Assembly: GCA_033064195.1 (NCBI GenBank)
Contig: JARBJD010000588.1
Location: forward strand, 1 to 31,143
DNA: 31,143 bases
Direction: 5' to 3'
DNA from: Blattamonas nauphoetae
Taxonomy: Eukaryota > Preaxostyla > Oxymonadida
Shown here piece by piece: positions 1 to 9,200 of the stretch; the first letter of the stretch is position 1, and each line of letters begins with the position of its first letter. The position numbers and the translations under genes were made by a program. The notes beneath the pieces are model-generated. The model was not told the DNA's origin. It ran no database searches and worked only from the letters and a program-made list of their open reading frames with translations.

Positions 1-6
1 CTTTTT

Positions 7-640
7 GAGCTTCGTCCGTCACTCCTTCCCAGACTTAAGCAATCACTTCGGAACTATAAATCTCCACTCAGCGCTGGATTACTCGTCTGTCTGCTCTCCA
101 CGCGCCCCAAATCCAGCTCCCAGTGGACACACTCATCACGACGTCGACACAGATCGGGCAGACATCACTCGCATCGCTCCAGACATCGCCGTTCATCCTC
201 CCTCGTCTCTTCGTCATCAGACACAACGGCATGGTATTCGAGGCTGCTCGAAGGGAAGGCAGTGTCTCGACTTCTCTCCTCAAACCAACTGCCAACAGAG
301 CCAGTGAAAGTGTCTCGTCAATCGCGACTCCCTCTCGTATGCCTCTCATCGCTCTGACACCAAGTCCACGACCGTCACACCTTCAAACGGCGCGTCGTCT
401 GATCGTCAGACTCAAGAAAAACAGGAGTGATCGGCAGCCTCGACAGACGATCTGCACAGCCAGAACCCACTCACACAGCCAACACCGACATTTTCACGGT
501 TCTCAAGCTGTGCCGAGAACTACACTAGAGAGGCACACTGGAAGGAGTTGCCATCGCGTTGGGTGTTGTTTTCTTGTCGAACTTGTTAACATTATCTGTC
601 CTTTAATTTCTCATCATTGAGCCATCGGCATCTCTTCCAT
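7..640 (+). pseudogene. Second copy of the 3' end of the SPAG17-like host gene
   Basis: This stretch is nearly identical to 20,291-20,900, which directly follows the SPAG17-like coding region. One frame contains a segment (LFVIRHNGMVF) that reads like folded protein, so the stretch is probably the host gene's 3' part rather than Polinton DNA. The coding body of the gene is absent to the left because the window begins here. Only the first six bases differ from the other copy, so the true left limit of the duplication cannot be seen. It may be a real segmental duplication or an assembly edge. Confidence 0.5.
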
Positions 641-719
641 TTTACCTCGTAATTTGAGCTATGTACCTTATAGTGACCATTGTTTCCTGAACTCGTGAAA
701 TCAAGCTCCATCGGTGTGA

Positions 720-995
720 TCAACCCATTGCCGCACTTTTCTTCAGAATCGGAGAAATACAACTCAAATAAGGTTTTGCCCCAATTTTTATGTTGATTTT
801 GAAAAAAGAGTAAATAAATCCAATAAAATGGGTGTCGATTCTGAGTGGGAACGACCCATCTGGAATCATCTCAACACCTGTCTGTGCAACCTTCGAAAAA
901 GTGGTCCAGCAGAGGGAATGAGATTCAGAAATGGGCTCAACTCTTAGTATGTTTTTTCCGACTGCTGCTAATTTTGATAACCAACCTGGTGCCAT
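720..995 (-). CDS. Small Polinton protein beginning MAPGW, unknown function
   Basis: The roughly 91-residue reading starts MAPGWLSKLAAVGKNIL, a short amphipathic, basic and hydrophobic N-terminus. The start pattern (MAPG, then K-L about four residues on, then GK) recurs in the neighbouring gene, so the two look like diverged paralogues. A T-rich ATTTT motif lies just upstream of the start. Small amphipathic proteins of this size are often minor virion components in Polinton-like viruses, but no family assignment is possible here. Copy 2 has the corresponding gene at 21,010-21,291. The copy here belongs to a broken element. Confidence 0.5.
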   Translation of the reverse strand: MAPGWLSKLAAVGKNILRVEPISESHSLCWTTFSKVAQTGVEMIPDGSFPLRIDTHFIGFIYSFFKINIKIGAKPYLSCISPILKKSAAMG

Positions 996-1000
996 TTATG

Positions 1001-1011
1001 TAAAATAAAAA
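1001..1011 (-). promoter_or_regulatory. T-rich ATTTT motif before the MAPGW gene
   Basis: On the coding strand this reads TTTTTATTTTA, 5 bases upstream of the start codon. The same element stands before most - strand Polinton genes. It could be a promoter or the end signal of the upstream transcript. Confidence 0.5.
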
Positions 1012-1025
1012 CTGGAACATAAACA

Positions 1026-1338
1026 AATTATAATCCTTTGAATTGAATTTTTGGAATTTGACGACTGGGGCATATCATCGTTTGAATACCGTCCATTTCG
1101 TGGAGGTTCATTATCTATCATCTGTTGTTGTGGTGCTCGATTGATTGCTTTGTTTTGCTGGTACATCATCCATTCCGCCGGAAGCCACTGAGGATTCCTC
1201 CTGCTGTTTGTCCAAACTTGTTGTTTGTCTGTAGAGAGCAAGCCACCTCAACCTGAAGCAGTGATGGAGCAAGCGGTTTGATGAATTGAAAGAACTGTTT
1301 GCCAATATTTTGAGTTTGTTGAAACTTCCTGGTGCCAT
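1026..1338 (-). pseudogene. Disrupted small Polinton gene beginning MAPGSF
   Basis: This is the counterpart of the intact-looking 103-residue gene at 21,326-21,637 in copy 2. The start MAPGSFNKLK is visible and the upstream T-rich ATTTT motif is retained. The copy here is broken. See the copy 2 entry for the protein's properties. Confidence 0.55.
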
Positions 1339-1343
1339 TTATG

Positions 1344-1355
1344 TAAAATAAAAAA
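1344..1355 (-). promoter_or_regulatory. T-rich ATTTT motif before the MAPGSF gene
   Basis: The coding strand reads TTTTTTATTTTA, 5 bases before the start. The following ACATAAATG is the same as at the MAPGW gene. Confidence 0.5.
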
Positions 1356-1373
1356 TACAATTCATTAATTTTT

Positions 1374-1964
1374 CTAACGAGGAATTGCCTTTGTCAATGA
1401 AATTCCATAATTGAGTATAGTGTTGTATGCTTCGTTGAAGGCAATGCTCATATCTTTTCCACCAACAAGAATCTTGAAAATTGTTCGAAAGATTGGTAGT
1501 TTATTCAGACATAGACGCACATCAGACAAATCATCCAGTTCGATCACCACATCATTGATTCCAGTGAGTGTCGCAATCAGTGCACATAAATCACTTTGGT
1601 TTGTGATCAGTTTCTTCGATGGTTCAATGAGATTATTCAGTAGTTTCTTTTCACAAGCAAATGCATTCTTGTAAACAAGCAATAATTGATCTTTGAATGC
1701 TGCAATGTTGGATGTGTACTCACGAAGTGGGATTGAACGACTTTGGATTGGTGCTGATGGATAAATCTCAAGTGGTGGTGGATCATACGTTCCTGGAACA
1801 TTGTCTAGTTCGACATTCGCGCATTGTTCATTTCGATCTTCGAGTTTTGATCTTCCAGAAGATGCTCCTTTGTTATCGATGATCACATTGTTGGTGATTG
1901 ACGTTGGAACTGAAGAAGAACTTGTGTGTTTCGTAAATTGACAACTTAGAATTGGCTGCATCAC
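1374..1964 (-). CDS. Polinton protein of 196 residues, unknown function
   Basis: The protein has a Ser/Thr/Asn-rich, probably disordered N-terminal third, a proline-rich linker (about residues 60-75) and a helical, Leu/Ile-rich C-terminal half ending in KAIPR. No catalytic motif or membrane segment is evident. The frame is open in both copies (the other at 21,675-22,265) and the two differ at only a few residues, so the frame is likely genuine. It is the third gene from the left end, follows the two MAPG genes in map order and has its own upstream T-rich motif. Its place next to small virion-like genes suggests a structural or packaging role, which is inference only. Confidence 0.6.
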   Translation of the reverse strand: MMQPILSCQFTKHTSSSSVPTSITNNVIIDNKGASSGRSKLEDRNEQCANVELDNVPGTYDPPPLEIYPSAPIQSRSIPLREYTSNIAAFKDQLLLVYKNAFACEKKLLNNLIEPSKKLITNQSDLCALIATLTGINDVVIELDDLSDVRLCLNKLPIFRTIFKILVGGKDMSIAFNEAYNTILNYGISLTKAIPR

Positions 1965-1970
1965 TTTCTA

Positions 1971-1983
1971 TAAAAATAAAAAA
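1971..1983 (-). promoter_or_regulatory. T-rich ATTTT motif before the 196-residue gene
   Basis: The coding strand reads TTTTTTATTTTTA, 6 bases before the start. It is preceded by an AT-only run. Confidence 0.5.
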
Positions 1984-1998
1984 TATATATTTATGTTT

Positions 1999-2478
1999 TT
2001 AATCACTCATATCTTTCTCCAAGTGTGCGAATCGAGAATATTCAGGCATATGTCCTGTTTGGTATCTTCCGATATCTCCGTTCTTGTTCGGTACGCTGCA
2101 GTTGTCTGTTCGTTCACAAATGTTGAGATGTTTGCTGAATAACGACCAAGGAAAGTTTGCAGATCTTCTGTTTTGTGATGATTTCGAGAAACTGTGGATG
2201 AATCTGTTCCTTAAACGCTTTTCTTGCTTTCGTTCTCTGATGATCTGGATTTGAACTGATGAAACCTTCAACATAATCTTCAAGCCATTGATCCCACATC
2301 TTTGATGCAATTTTAGACTGAATGGAATTGAAAACCATATTGTCCAACACTCCTTTCCCAGTGTCTGCAGGTTGTTCTCGACTGGCTCGATACAGCTTCA
2401 AAACATTGGTCATGAATTCACCAACAGCTTTCTTCATTATTGCATAAGGTTGTTGTGATCGTTGTGCCCATTTCTTGG
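1999..2478 (-). pseudogene. Polinton helical protein, broken copy
   Basis: This corresponds to the 180-residue gene at 22,302-22,844 in copy 2. It is recognisable from stretches such as EFMTNVLKLYRASREQ and MWDQWLEDYVEGFISS. It is highly charged and alpha-helical by composition, with no recognised domain. The two Polinton copies stop matching near this gene's upstream end, about 2,483 here and 22,793 there. Confidence 0.55.
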
Positions 2479-2487
2479 TAGTTGACT

Positions 2488-2961
2488 TCACGATAGCTTC
2501 CAGGCAAAGCGTATTCTCCAGTCTTGAGGAAGTTGTTGTGCAGCTTTGATTCTTCTTCCATGATCTTGACGAAATGATGAGTATGGAGTTTGTCTTCGCA
2601 TATCTGGTGTTGGATTCATTGAATGGTATGTCTCGACGACAGGTCGACTGTTGTATGATGCAAGCATGAAACCATTCGCTGCAACCAGATCTCCATTGTC
2701 TCTGTCGTAGACCATCACATCAGGAACTTTTCCATGTTTTTCCATCTGAACCGTCCAATTTTGTCCAGTCCTTTCAATGTATTCCAAAGCTGATGGAACA
2801 CTACTGAGTGCAGAATTGAATTTGGTGCGAATGTCATCATCAGCATAGATTCTTTTCATTGCATCCAAAGCCCCCTGATCATATCTCATTTTAGGTTTTT
2901 TCGCTGGTGCCTTTCTCTTTGCAGGAATGTATTGTATCTTCGACATTGTGTTTTCATACAA
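2488..2961 (-). CDS. Polinton protein of about 150 residues with a basic N-terminus, unknown
   Basis: Two starts are possible: the first ATG at 2,961, which lies inside the T-rich promoter-like motif, and an internal one that gives MSKIQYIPAKRKAPAKKPKM. The second is more natural, because it places the motif upstream of the gene and gives a strongly basic, Lys/Pro-rich N-terminal tail typical of nucleic-acid-binding or virion core proteins. The remainder contains a helical segment (about residues 25-60) and a mixed region with VMVYDRDNGDLV. There is no family match by eye. It lies between the 180-residue helical gene and the ATPase and is transcribed divergently from the ATPase. Confidence 0.5.
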   Translation of the reverse strand: MYENTMSKIQYIPAKRKAPAKKPKMRYDQGALDAMKRIYADDDIRTKFNSALSSVPSALEYIERTGQNWTVQMEKHGKVPDVMVYDRDNGDLVAANGFMLASYNSRPVVETYHSMNPTPDMRRQTPYSSFRQDHGRRIKAAQQLPQDWRIRFAWKLS

Positions 2962-2970
2962 AATAAAAAA
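2958..2970 (-). promoter_or_regulatory. T-rich ATTTT motif before the basic 150-residue gene
   Basis: The coding strand reads TTTTTTATTTTGT, overlapping an ATG that is therefore unlikely to be the real start. The next in-frame ATG lies about 15 bases on. Confidence 0.5.
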
Positions 2971-3139
2971 TCCAAAACTATATTTTAATTAGAGAGAAAT
3001 CATAAATGAAAAGAATGAATTCCATTCTAAGGGCACAGCCCGTATCTTCAACAACAAAACCTTTGGTTTCGCGGAGGGTGGAACCCTCTTCTCTAACAGC
3101 ATACGTGAATGCAAAACTGAGTGAAGCGTCTAATAGGAA

Positions 3140-3874
3140 TGTTCTCATGAAGTTCAATCACAGATTCATCCAGACCTAAATTTCAATCGCAACAGTGTCA
3201 ATGTCCTCGTTGGAAACAGAGGAAGTGGAAAAACATTCAATGCTCTTCGAGAGGTTGCCAAGCTCCAGAATGTTCAAGTCAGAAACGAACTATTCCATTT
3301 GTTTGTCTTCGTCACTGATAAGAACATTGATCCAACCTTCGATAAGTTCAAACCAATACTGAATGTTCCATTTGTGAAAGTGAAATATGAAGATGCTCTA
3401 CCATTTCTGTTGGAACTCTCTGAATCAAAAGCTGCGTATGAAGAGATCATAGACAACCAGTGGCAAGACAGAATAACTGATGAGTGTCGAGAGGATCTCT
3501 TTGACTCACTTTACATTGACGATTTCTCAGTGAAGAATCTCCAAACGATTATCCTTCTTGATGACTGTCGTAGAATCCTAGGTGAACGTAGAACATCCAA
3601 AAATAGAATGACAATGATGGACTTACTACTGGAGAATCGACAACCAAAGTTCACATTCTTTCTGACGATGCATGAGCTCTTCAGTTTGTCAGCAGATATG
3701 AAGTCCAATATCGATTCGATGTGGATCTTTGGAGGGTTCAACAAAGAACGAATCAGTCGAGTCTATCCTCAGTTGAACTCACCAATTGACATTCGACAAT
3801 TCTGGAATGTGTATCAACGAAAACAAAATGTGAAGCAGTCATTCTTCGATACAACACTGATGGAGTTGCTCTGA
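3140..3874 (+). CDS. Polinton packaging ATPase (FtsK/HerA, A32-like)
   Basis: The stretch encodes a P-loop NTPase. Walker A is GNRGSGKT at about 3,216-3,239, and a Walker B-like segment IILLDD is followed by an Arg-rich turn at about 3,550-3,580. Downstream strands (FFLTMHELFSLSA, MWIFGGFNKERI) resemble the sensor region of ASCE-class genome-packaging ATPases. In Polintons and related viruses this enzyme pumps DNA into the capsid. It is the only clear + strand gene of the element. It ends about 100 bases before the convergent small - strand gene. The gene's beginning is not defined here and probably lies slightly upstream. It belongs to a broken element. Confidence 0.8.
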   Translation, partial: CSHEVQSQIHPDLNFNRNSVNVLVGNRGSGKTFNALREVAKLQNVQVRNELFHLFVFVTDKNIDPTFDKFKPILNVPFVKVKYEDALPFLLELSESKAAYEEIIDNQWQDRITDECREDLFDSLYIDDFSVKNLQTIILLDDCRRILGERRTSKNRMTMMDLLLENRQPKFTFFLTMHELFSLSADMKSNIDSMWIFGGFNKERISRVYPQLNSPIDIRQFWNVYQRKQNVKQSFFDTTLMELL

Positions 3875-3977
3875 CAGAGATCAACAAAGAAGGATTAAAC
3901 CGAACTGTCCGTTAACTCTTGGATAAGGTTCCCAATAGTCTCGTCAAGACTTCGAAGCCTCATGCTGAGTGTGTCTG

Positions 3978-4253
3978 TCAGTGTTCGAATTGATTCTTCA
4001 ATGTCTGAAAGTCTTTGATCAATCGAGGTGAAGTGGAGTCACCGTTGTTCTCATTGCTTGCCTTTCTCAGTGCTATCTCACCTCTTATTTTTGTGATTCT
4101 GTATCCATCAATTCTGATTAACCTGTTCAGTTTCTGAGTTGTGAATTTATTCAGTTCTTCTCTATTCTTTTCCAAATGTCTCTGAAAGTCATAGATGTTT
4201 TCAAAACATTTCTGTTCAGGATCAAACGGTTCTAAAATTTTCAGTGATGACAT
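3978..4253 (-). CDS. Small coiled-coil-prone Polinton protein
   Basis: The protein is short and highly charged. Most of its length (from about residue 18, IYDFQRHLEKNREELNKF) has a heptad-like pattern of Leu/Ile and Lys/Glu, as expected for a coiled coil. An ATTTTTATTCC-type T-rich motif precedes the start on the coding strand. It lies between the integrase and the ATPase and converges on the latter. There is no known family, and the reading belongs to a broken element. Confidence 0.45.
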   Translation of the reverse strand: MSSLKILEPFDPEQKCFENIYDFQRHLEKNREELNKFTTQKLNRLIRIDGYRITKIRGEIALRKASNENNGDSTSPRLIKDFQTLKNQFEH

Positions 4254-4259
4254 TTAAAT

Positions 4260-4270
4260 GGAATAAAAAT
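4260..4270 (-). promoter_or_regulatory. T-rich motif before the coiled-coil gene
   Basis: The coding strand reads ATTTTTATTCC, a weaker form of the motif, 6 bases before the start. Confidence 0.35.
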
Positions 4271-4288
4271 ATTCGAAACAGTTTTGAT

Positions 4289-5734
4289 TTAAACTATATT
4301 GAACTCATTAATGAACTCAGGAGTTAAATTGTCAATTGAGTCTGCATGGAACTTTGTGTGTTGAATCGGAACGTACACTATTTTTGGTAGACATGTGAGT
4401 CCATTCAGAAGTTTAGCTACAACATTTCCGTGTTTGTACTCAATGAATTGTCCAACAAACTGAAACTGTCTTCGCTTCTTCTGAAACTTGGCAACAGTCT
4501 TGTTCAAGTCAAGGTGAATCAACAATACGTTTCCTGGCTTGTATCGCCATAGCAGCTGTGTTGTCTGCTGTTGTTGGATGTTCTTCAATTGCTCTTCACA
4601 ACTGGAGATATACAATGCTTCGATTTCACGATTGTTTTGTGCTTGCTGTGGAGTGAACTTGTTCCAGTACGCTCGATGTGGAGTCATGTTGTAGTATTCC
4701 ACCATCTGATTCATCAATGAATGATTTGCCATTTGTGTTGCATTGTCTTGGAATCCATCTCTGATTGTTCTGATCACTCGATCCACAACTCTGTTGTGAT
4801 TTGTGAAAGGTGAACTTGTGAAATAAGTGCTGACCTTTTGTTTCTTGAAATACGTTGTTGCTTCTCCACTTGTCCATGCTGCTTCTCCATCACCACGAAT
4901 GTTGTTGACATGTACACCACGATAATTAATCAGATCATTGATTGCAGTCTTGACTTTGCTCCATGATTTATCCAGGACAGGAATCACAACAAGGTACTTA
5001 GTGTTTATGTTGATGGCAAATAGGTAAATCTGAAGTACTGTTTTCGACGTTGGTGATTGGATAAAGACAAGATCAATTTCCCAGGATCCAAACTTGGGAG
5101 AGAAGTACGGTCTGTCACATTTCTGTGGAACCTTTTTGTCTGATGTCTGATGTGGATCTCCAGTGATGTCTTTGGACATAAATTGTATCTTTGATCGAAA
5201 CGGATATTGTATTTTTGTCACGGCTTTTGGAATCGTTGGTTGATCAATCATCAATGTGTTACCTCCTTGTTCCCTCCTTATTTTCCGAGGATGTGTAGAA
5301 TCCCATCGGTGAACATATTCATCGTACCATTCCTGAAATGATCTTCCACCAAATGGGATTTGTTTAAGATGTGCTAAAATGAACTCAGTTTCGTCATTTC
5401 CGAGAGTTCTGCTTACGTGTGAAAGAATGAACATGTTTCGATTCAGTTTCTTTGATTCAACGATCTGTTTGTCAATGAATTCTTCCATTTTCTGTTGATT
5501 GTCCATCATTGAATTCTCTGCTTTGATTTGTTCCTCCTCTGAATTGTCCTTCTGTTGATGGTCAAAATAGCCTTTCACTCGTTCCAACATTCCCAGCACT
5601 TGCCTTGTCGTTGGTTCGACCTTGTTGATCTCTCTCACATATGGCACAAAACCTTTGTCAATCTTCACAATTGTTTGTGGATCTGGTGACTTGGGAATCA
5701 GTGGATCATCATCTTCAAACCTCATCTCTTTCAT
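4289..5734 (-). CDS. Polinton integrase, retroviral type (rve, RNase H fold)
   Basis: The single frame has 481 residues. The N-terminal 200 residues are charged and helical. The catalytic core begins near residue 210 (FGSWEIDLVFIQ, first acidic residue) and continues with VHVNNIRGDGEAAW (second acidic residue) and a downstream HNRVVDRVIRTIRDG helix, the layout of Polinton integrases. After the core, MTPHRAYWNKFTPQQA matches the usual TPH..LxxxTP region. A C-terminal beta-rich module (PGNVLLIHLDLNKT, about residues 395-465) resembles the SH3/chromo-like tail. The enzyme inserts the element's DNA into the host chromosome. Its start overlaps the end of the next gene by four bases, so the two may be translated from one transcript. 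Confidence 0.85.
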   Translation of the reverse strand: MKEMRFEDDDPLIPKSPDPQTIVKIDKGFVPYVREINKVEPTTRQVLGMLERVKGYFDHQQKDNSEEEQIKAENSMMDNQQKMEEFIDKQIVESKKLNRNMFILSHVSRTLGNDETEFILAHLKQIPFGGRSFQEWYDEYVHRWDSTHPRKIRREQGGNTLMIDQPTIPKAVTKIQYPFRSKIQFMSKDITGDPHQTSDKKVPQKCDRPYFSPKFGSWEIDLVFIQSPTSKTVLQIYLFAININTKYLVVIPVLDKSWSKVKTAINDLINYRGVHVNNIRGDGEAAWTSGEATTYFKKQKVSTYFTSSPFTNHNRVVDRVIRTIRDGFQDNATQMANHSLMNQMVEYYNMTPHRAYWNKFTPQQAQNNREIEALYISSCEEQLKNIQQQQTTQLLWRYKPGNVLLIHLDLNKTVAKFQKKRRQFQFVGQFIEYKHGNVVAKLLNGLTCLPKIVYVPIQHTKFHADSIDNLTPEFINEFNIV

Positions 5735-6213
5735 TGGAAATTCATATTCTGAACCAATTGATGTCGGGTTTCTCTTCTGTCCAGAATGATTGGAGATTCA
5801 GGAGGTTCAATAGCAATTGGTTGGGGAAGTTGTGTTGGAATTACGATGGCTGGTGGTTGATTAAAATGAATATTCTGTGATTCCTGATAATACTGTTGAT
5901 ATGCTCTGTACGCTTGTCTTGCAGTGTTGTTACTAAGGATCCATCCGGTGAATTGTTTCACAAATCTTTGAACAACTATTTTTCCATCAGCAATGTTTAA
6001 ATCAGGAGGTAATTCTCCATTCAGCCAGTCATTGAAGTATGTCTCATCATTTGCGTCGTATTGTCCATTTGAATCATTGACATGATAGGTTGGTAGAATT
6101 TGCGAAAACGTCAATGTGACTCTGTATATTTTAGTCTCGGAATGGAACGTATTGTCCAGGAGTTTCTTCACTATTTGATCAATTTGTTTTGAACTCAAAA
6201 ATGGTCTAGCCAT
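5731..6213 (-). CDS. Polinton protein of 160 residues upstream of the integrase, unknown
   Basis: The protein has 160 residues. The N-terminal part (MARPFLSSKQIDQIVKKLL) is helical, the middle is acidic (NDSNGQYDANDETYF), and the C-terminal third is rich in Pro, Gln and Ile. It overlaps the integrase start by four bases (ATGA) and carries its own T-rich ATTTT motif 6-16 bases upstream, whereas the integrase has none. This supports one two-gene transcript driven from here. No domain was recognised. Confidence 0.6.
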   Translation of the reverse strand: MARPFLSSKQIDQIVKKLLDNTFHSETKIYRVTLTFSQILPTYHVNDSNGQYDANDETYFNDWLNGELPPDLNIADGKIVVQRFVKQFTGWILSNNTARQAYRAYQQYYQESQNIHFNQPPAIVIPTQLPQPIAIEPPESPIILDRRETRHQLVQNMNFQ

Positions 6214-6218
6214 TTCAA

Positions 6219-6229
6219 CAAAAATAAAG
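6219..6229 (-). promoter_or_regulatory. T-rich ATTTT motif before the 160-residue gene and integrase pair
   Basis: The coding strand reads CTTTATTTTTG, 5 bases upstream of the start codon. The integrase itself has no such motif. Confidence 0.45.
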
Positions 6230-6236
6230 TTTGTGT

Positions 6237-9200
6237 TTATTCGATTATATAATCAGTTGCTTTCAGTCCATGAATGAATGGAGGACACGATTCATTTTCA
6301 AGTACGATTGCCTTCAGATGTATTCCACTGAGACTGAGTTTTTGCTGTTGTATTTTCGCAATCTCAAATCCATTGCTGTCATCGTCAGAATGAACTCTTC
6401 TCGTTTGGAAGTTCAAGGTTGTTGTCACTGTTTTCTCTCCGTTCAGGCACTTCACATAATCGTCACTTGTGATATTTGTTTTCTTCAGTGACACTCCTTT
6501 GATTTTGCATTTCTCATCTAGTGAGTAACACTTGGGTGCAAGACAGATCATCTGTTCACCTTCCTTTTCAATTGCTAGTCCCAACAGCTTCTTCTCATCA
6601 TCGACACCTTTTTCAGGATTGGGAAACCATTCATTTTTGTGAGCATCATAGAATTCCTTATCAGCAATAACATGTTCAAATTGTTGATGGATTCCAGCAT
6701 TTGGATCTCCACTAATTGCCCAAAAAGCAGAATCAGTATCACCCTCACAGAAATGAATCTTGTTCATGTCTAGACATTTGTACATGAAGTTGTAGATGAA
6801 ATTTAGATACCAGAACTTGGCATTGTCGAGTGTGAACACCGCTTCTTGCAGACATGTTTTGCACGATGCTTTCTCTCTGTCTTCGATCACAATGTAGTTG
6901 TCCTCATTGATCTCTCTTGTTGCCACAAATCCTTTCATCATCTGTTTCAAGTATGTTCTCTTCTCATTGCAGATTGTGATTGAGTTGTACTTCTCAGTGT
7001 TCATTCCATCGTATCCGTAACTTCCATTCAAGTTGGTCTTACAGAATTGTTCCTTTCCCTTGTTTCCAACCTTCATTGCTTCTATTCTATCGTTCATAAA
7101 TGATGTCACGAACGGTTCAAATCCAGCGTGTCTCGAAAACACCATCACACTCTTAACGTCGTCCACAATGAAGTGACAGTAGTCGATGAGGAACCACAGA
7201 TAGTATGTCGAAAAGAACATATACTGATCGTGTGTGCTCAAGAGTTGGGTCAGCTTTCTTTGTTTGTCATCAGTCTTCAATCCATGTTTCTTCATCAACG
7301 AATACGTCTTCTCTCCAATGTTCTCTTCTGTCGTATTGACAATGATGTTTCTGAAGATTGGTGGGAAGTTAATGAAATCATTTATGGATTTCTCGTCGAT
7401 GTGTCCTTTCAGTTCTGCAACAAACAGTGTCTTCTGATTCTTGTTCTCGATGATCTCCCGACATTCTTTGTCTCCTGTGGCTGTGTACAAACATCTTCCT
7501 GGCATGTACATTCTGTGTTTCGTGTATGGATTGTTCTTGTTCTTGATTGATGAGAAAGCACTTGGATAAAGTGAATTGAAGTCAACGCCGCAGACATGAG
7601 TCATTTTATGTTCTGTATCAGTGGAAATAACCTTACCGTTTTCGAACTTGAAGTGATTGATTGGTGTCCCGTTTTTGATGTTCTGTCGATGTTGAACATT
7701 CGATAATCCACCAGTCACTGCTGCTCTCAGTTTGTGATATGTTTGCTCGTGTGTCAGAGTCATTGGGAGTGATTTCCAGATGCAGTACTTCTTCAATTGA
7801 ATTCTCAATCTTGTGAGATATTCATCATGGTCTGACTTGTAGGTGTTGCAGTAATCACAGCAGATCTTTACGTTCTCTTTTGAATGTCCTTTCGAATTGT
7901 CGATTCTATCCAACGTTGGTCGGACTGCTTGTGTGAAGTGACATTTGCAGATGTAGCATACTCTCTTGCACTGTTGAACAAACCAGTCGTAGTCTGATTC
8001 AGTGACATTGTTGGTTGTATTGCGATGGGCTTTCTGGTCTTGATACCTGAATCCTTCAACTTTGTATTTCCAGTATTGTTTGGTGATCTTGATTGGTCCA
8101 GATTCGTCACATTCGTTGTAGTCAGCATCAATATCAAAGCCTTCGTACGCACAAGCATACTTGATTGCAGAAGCATTCGCTGATAAAGAGAGATTGTGCA
8201 ACATATCCACTTTGTATTGGAAGTTCAAATCGATCAGATTGTCAAGTGGTGCAATCATACATTCGACGTCTCTAATCTTGTAGAACTTGAGGTACTCCCA
8301 ACGGTTCTTGAATCCTCGCTTGTTCCAATCATCAAGGTACATTTGGTAATCGGTATCAGACATTTCACTGTTGTTCAGACTGGAATAGAATTCATACTTG
8401 GAGAATGGTTCTTGTTTGCTCAACACTGCATCATAGTCTGATGAGTCGAATGATTCGTAAGCAAAGAATGATTTCTGAAGCGTTGTATTTCCTCCAAAAG
8501 CCTTCACTGCATTGTCCAAAGTCATTGGTCCAGTGTATGACATCATGTCAATGAATCGAAGCACTTGCTGTGTTCTCTCGTGTCTGATCAATACTTGTTT
8601 GTACTTGGTTGTTGATCCAAGAAAGCTCACCACTTTCCAATTCTTGTCAACGAGATCACGGAATATGAGATTGATGTCGAATCTGGAACTGTTGAATCCA
8701 ATCACACTGACTTCATTTTGTGAAGGAATCTCTGGGTCTTCATATTGATTGTTCTCTCCTACTGTTTCTGCAAACTTGAAAAGATCTCTGATCCATTGCT
8801 TCACAAAGTCTTTTCCATTTCGAAGTTCAAAGTAGATTGATTGAACTCCTGATTTTGTTTTAATTGCTGATGCAACAGAGAGAGGTTTCAAATGTGAGAT
8901 CAGTTGAGTGTTGTCATCAGAGAATAGATTGTCAAGAATGAGATCTTCCATTGTTTCGAAATCATAAGTGATGTAGTACTGCGTTGGTTTGAATTCGTCT
9001 TGTCTCTTGTGTGCCATCAGAAATTCATGAGTCTTGTTGTTAAGAATGTGTGGTACATATGGCCTTGGCGTTTTATCAAGTGAGATTTTCTTCACATGTT
9101 TTCCATCAAGTTCCTTACATTCGGCAAGATGCTTCTCGTAGTATCTCTTGAAGTTTGTATCCTTCACTTGGAATCCTCTCGATTGACAGAATGGACAGAG

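Noticed and set aside
7839-7958. Intein in the polymerase
   Set aside because: No Cys/Ser start, no C-terminal His-Asn followed by Cys/Ser/Thr at the borders, and the insertion is short.
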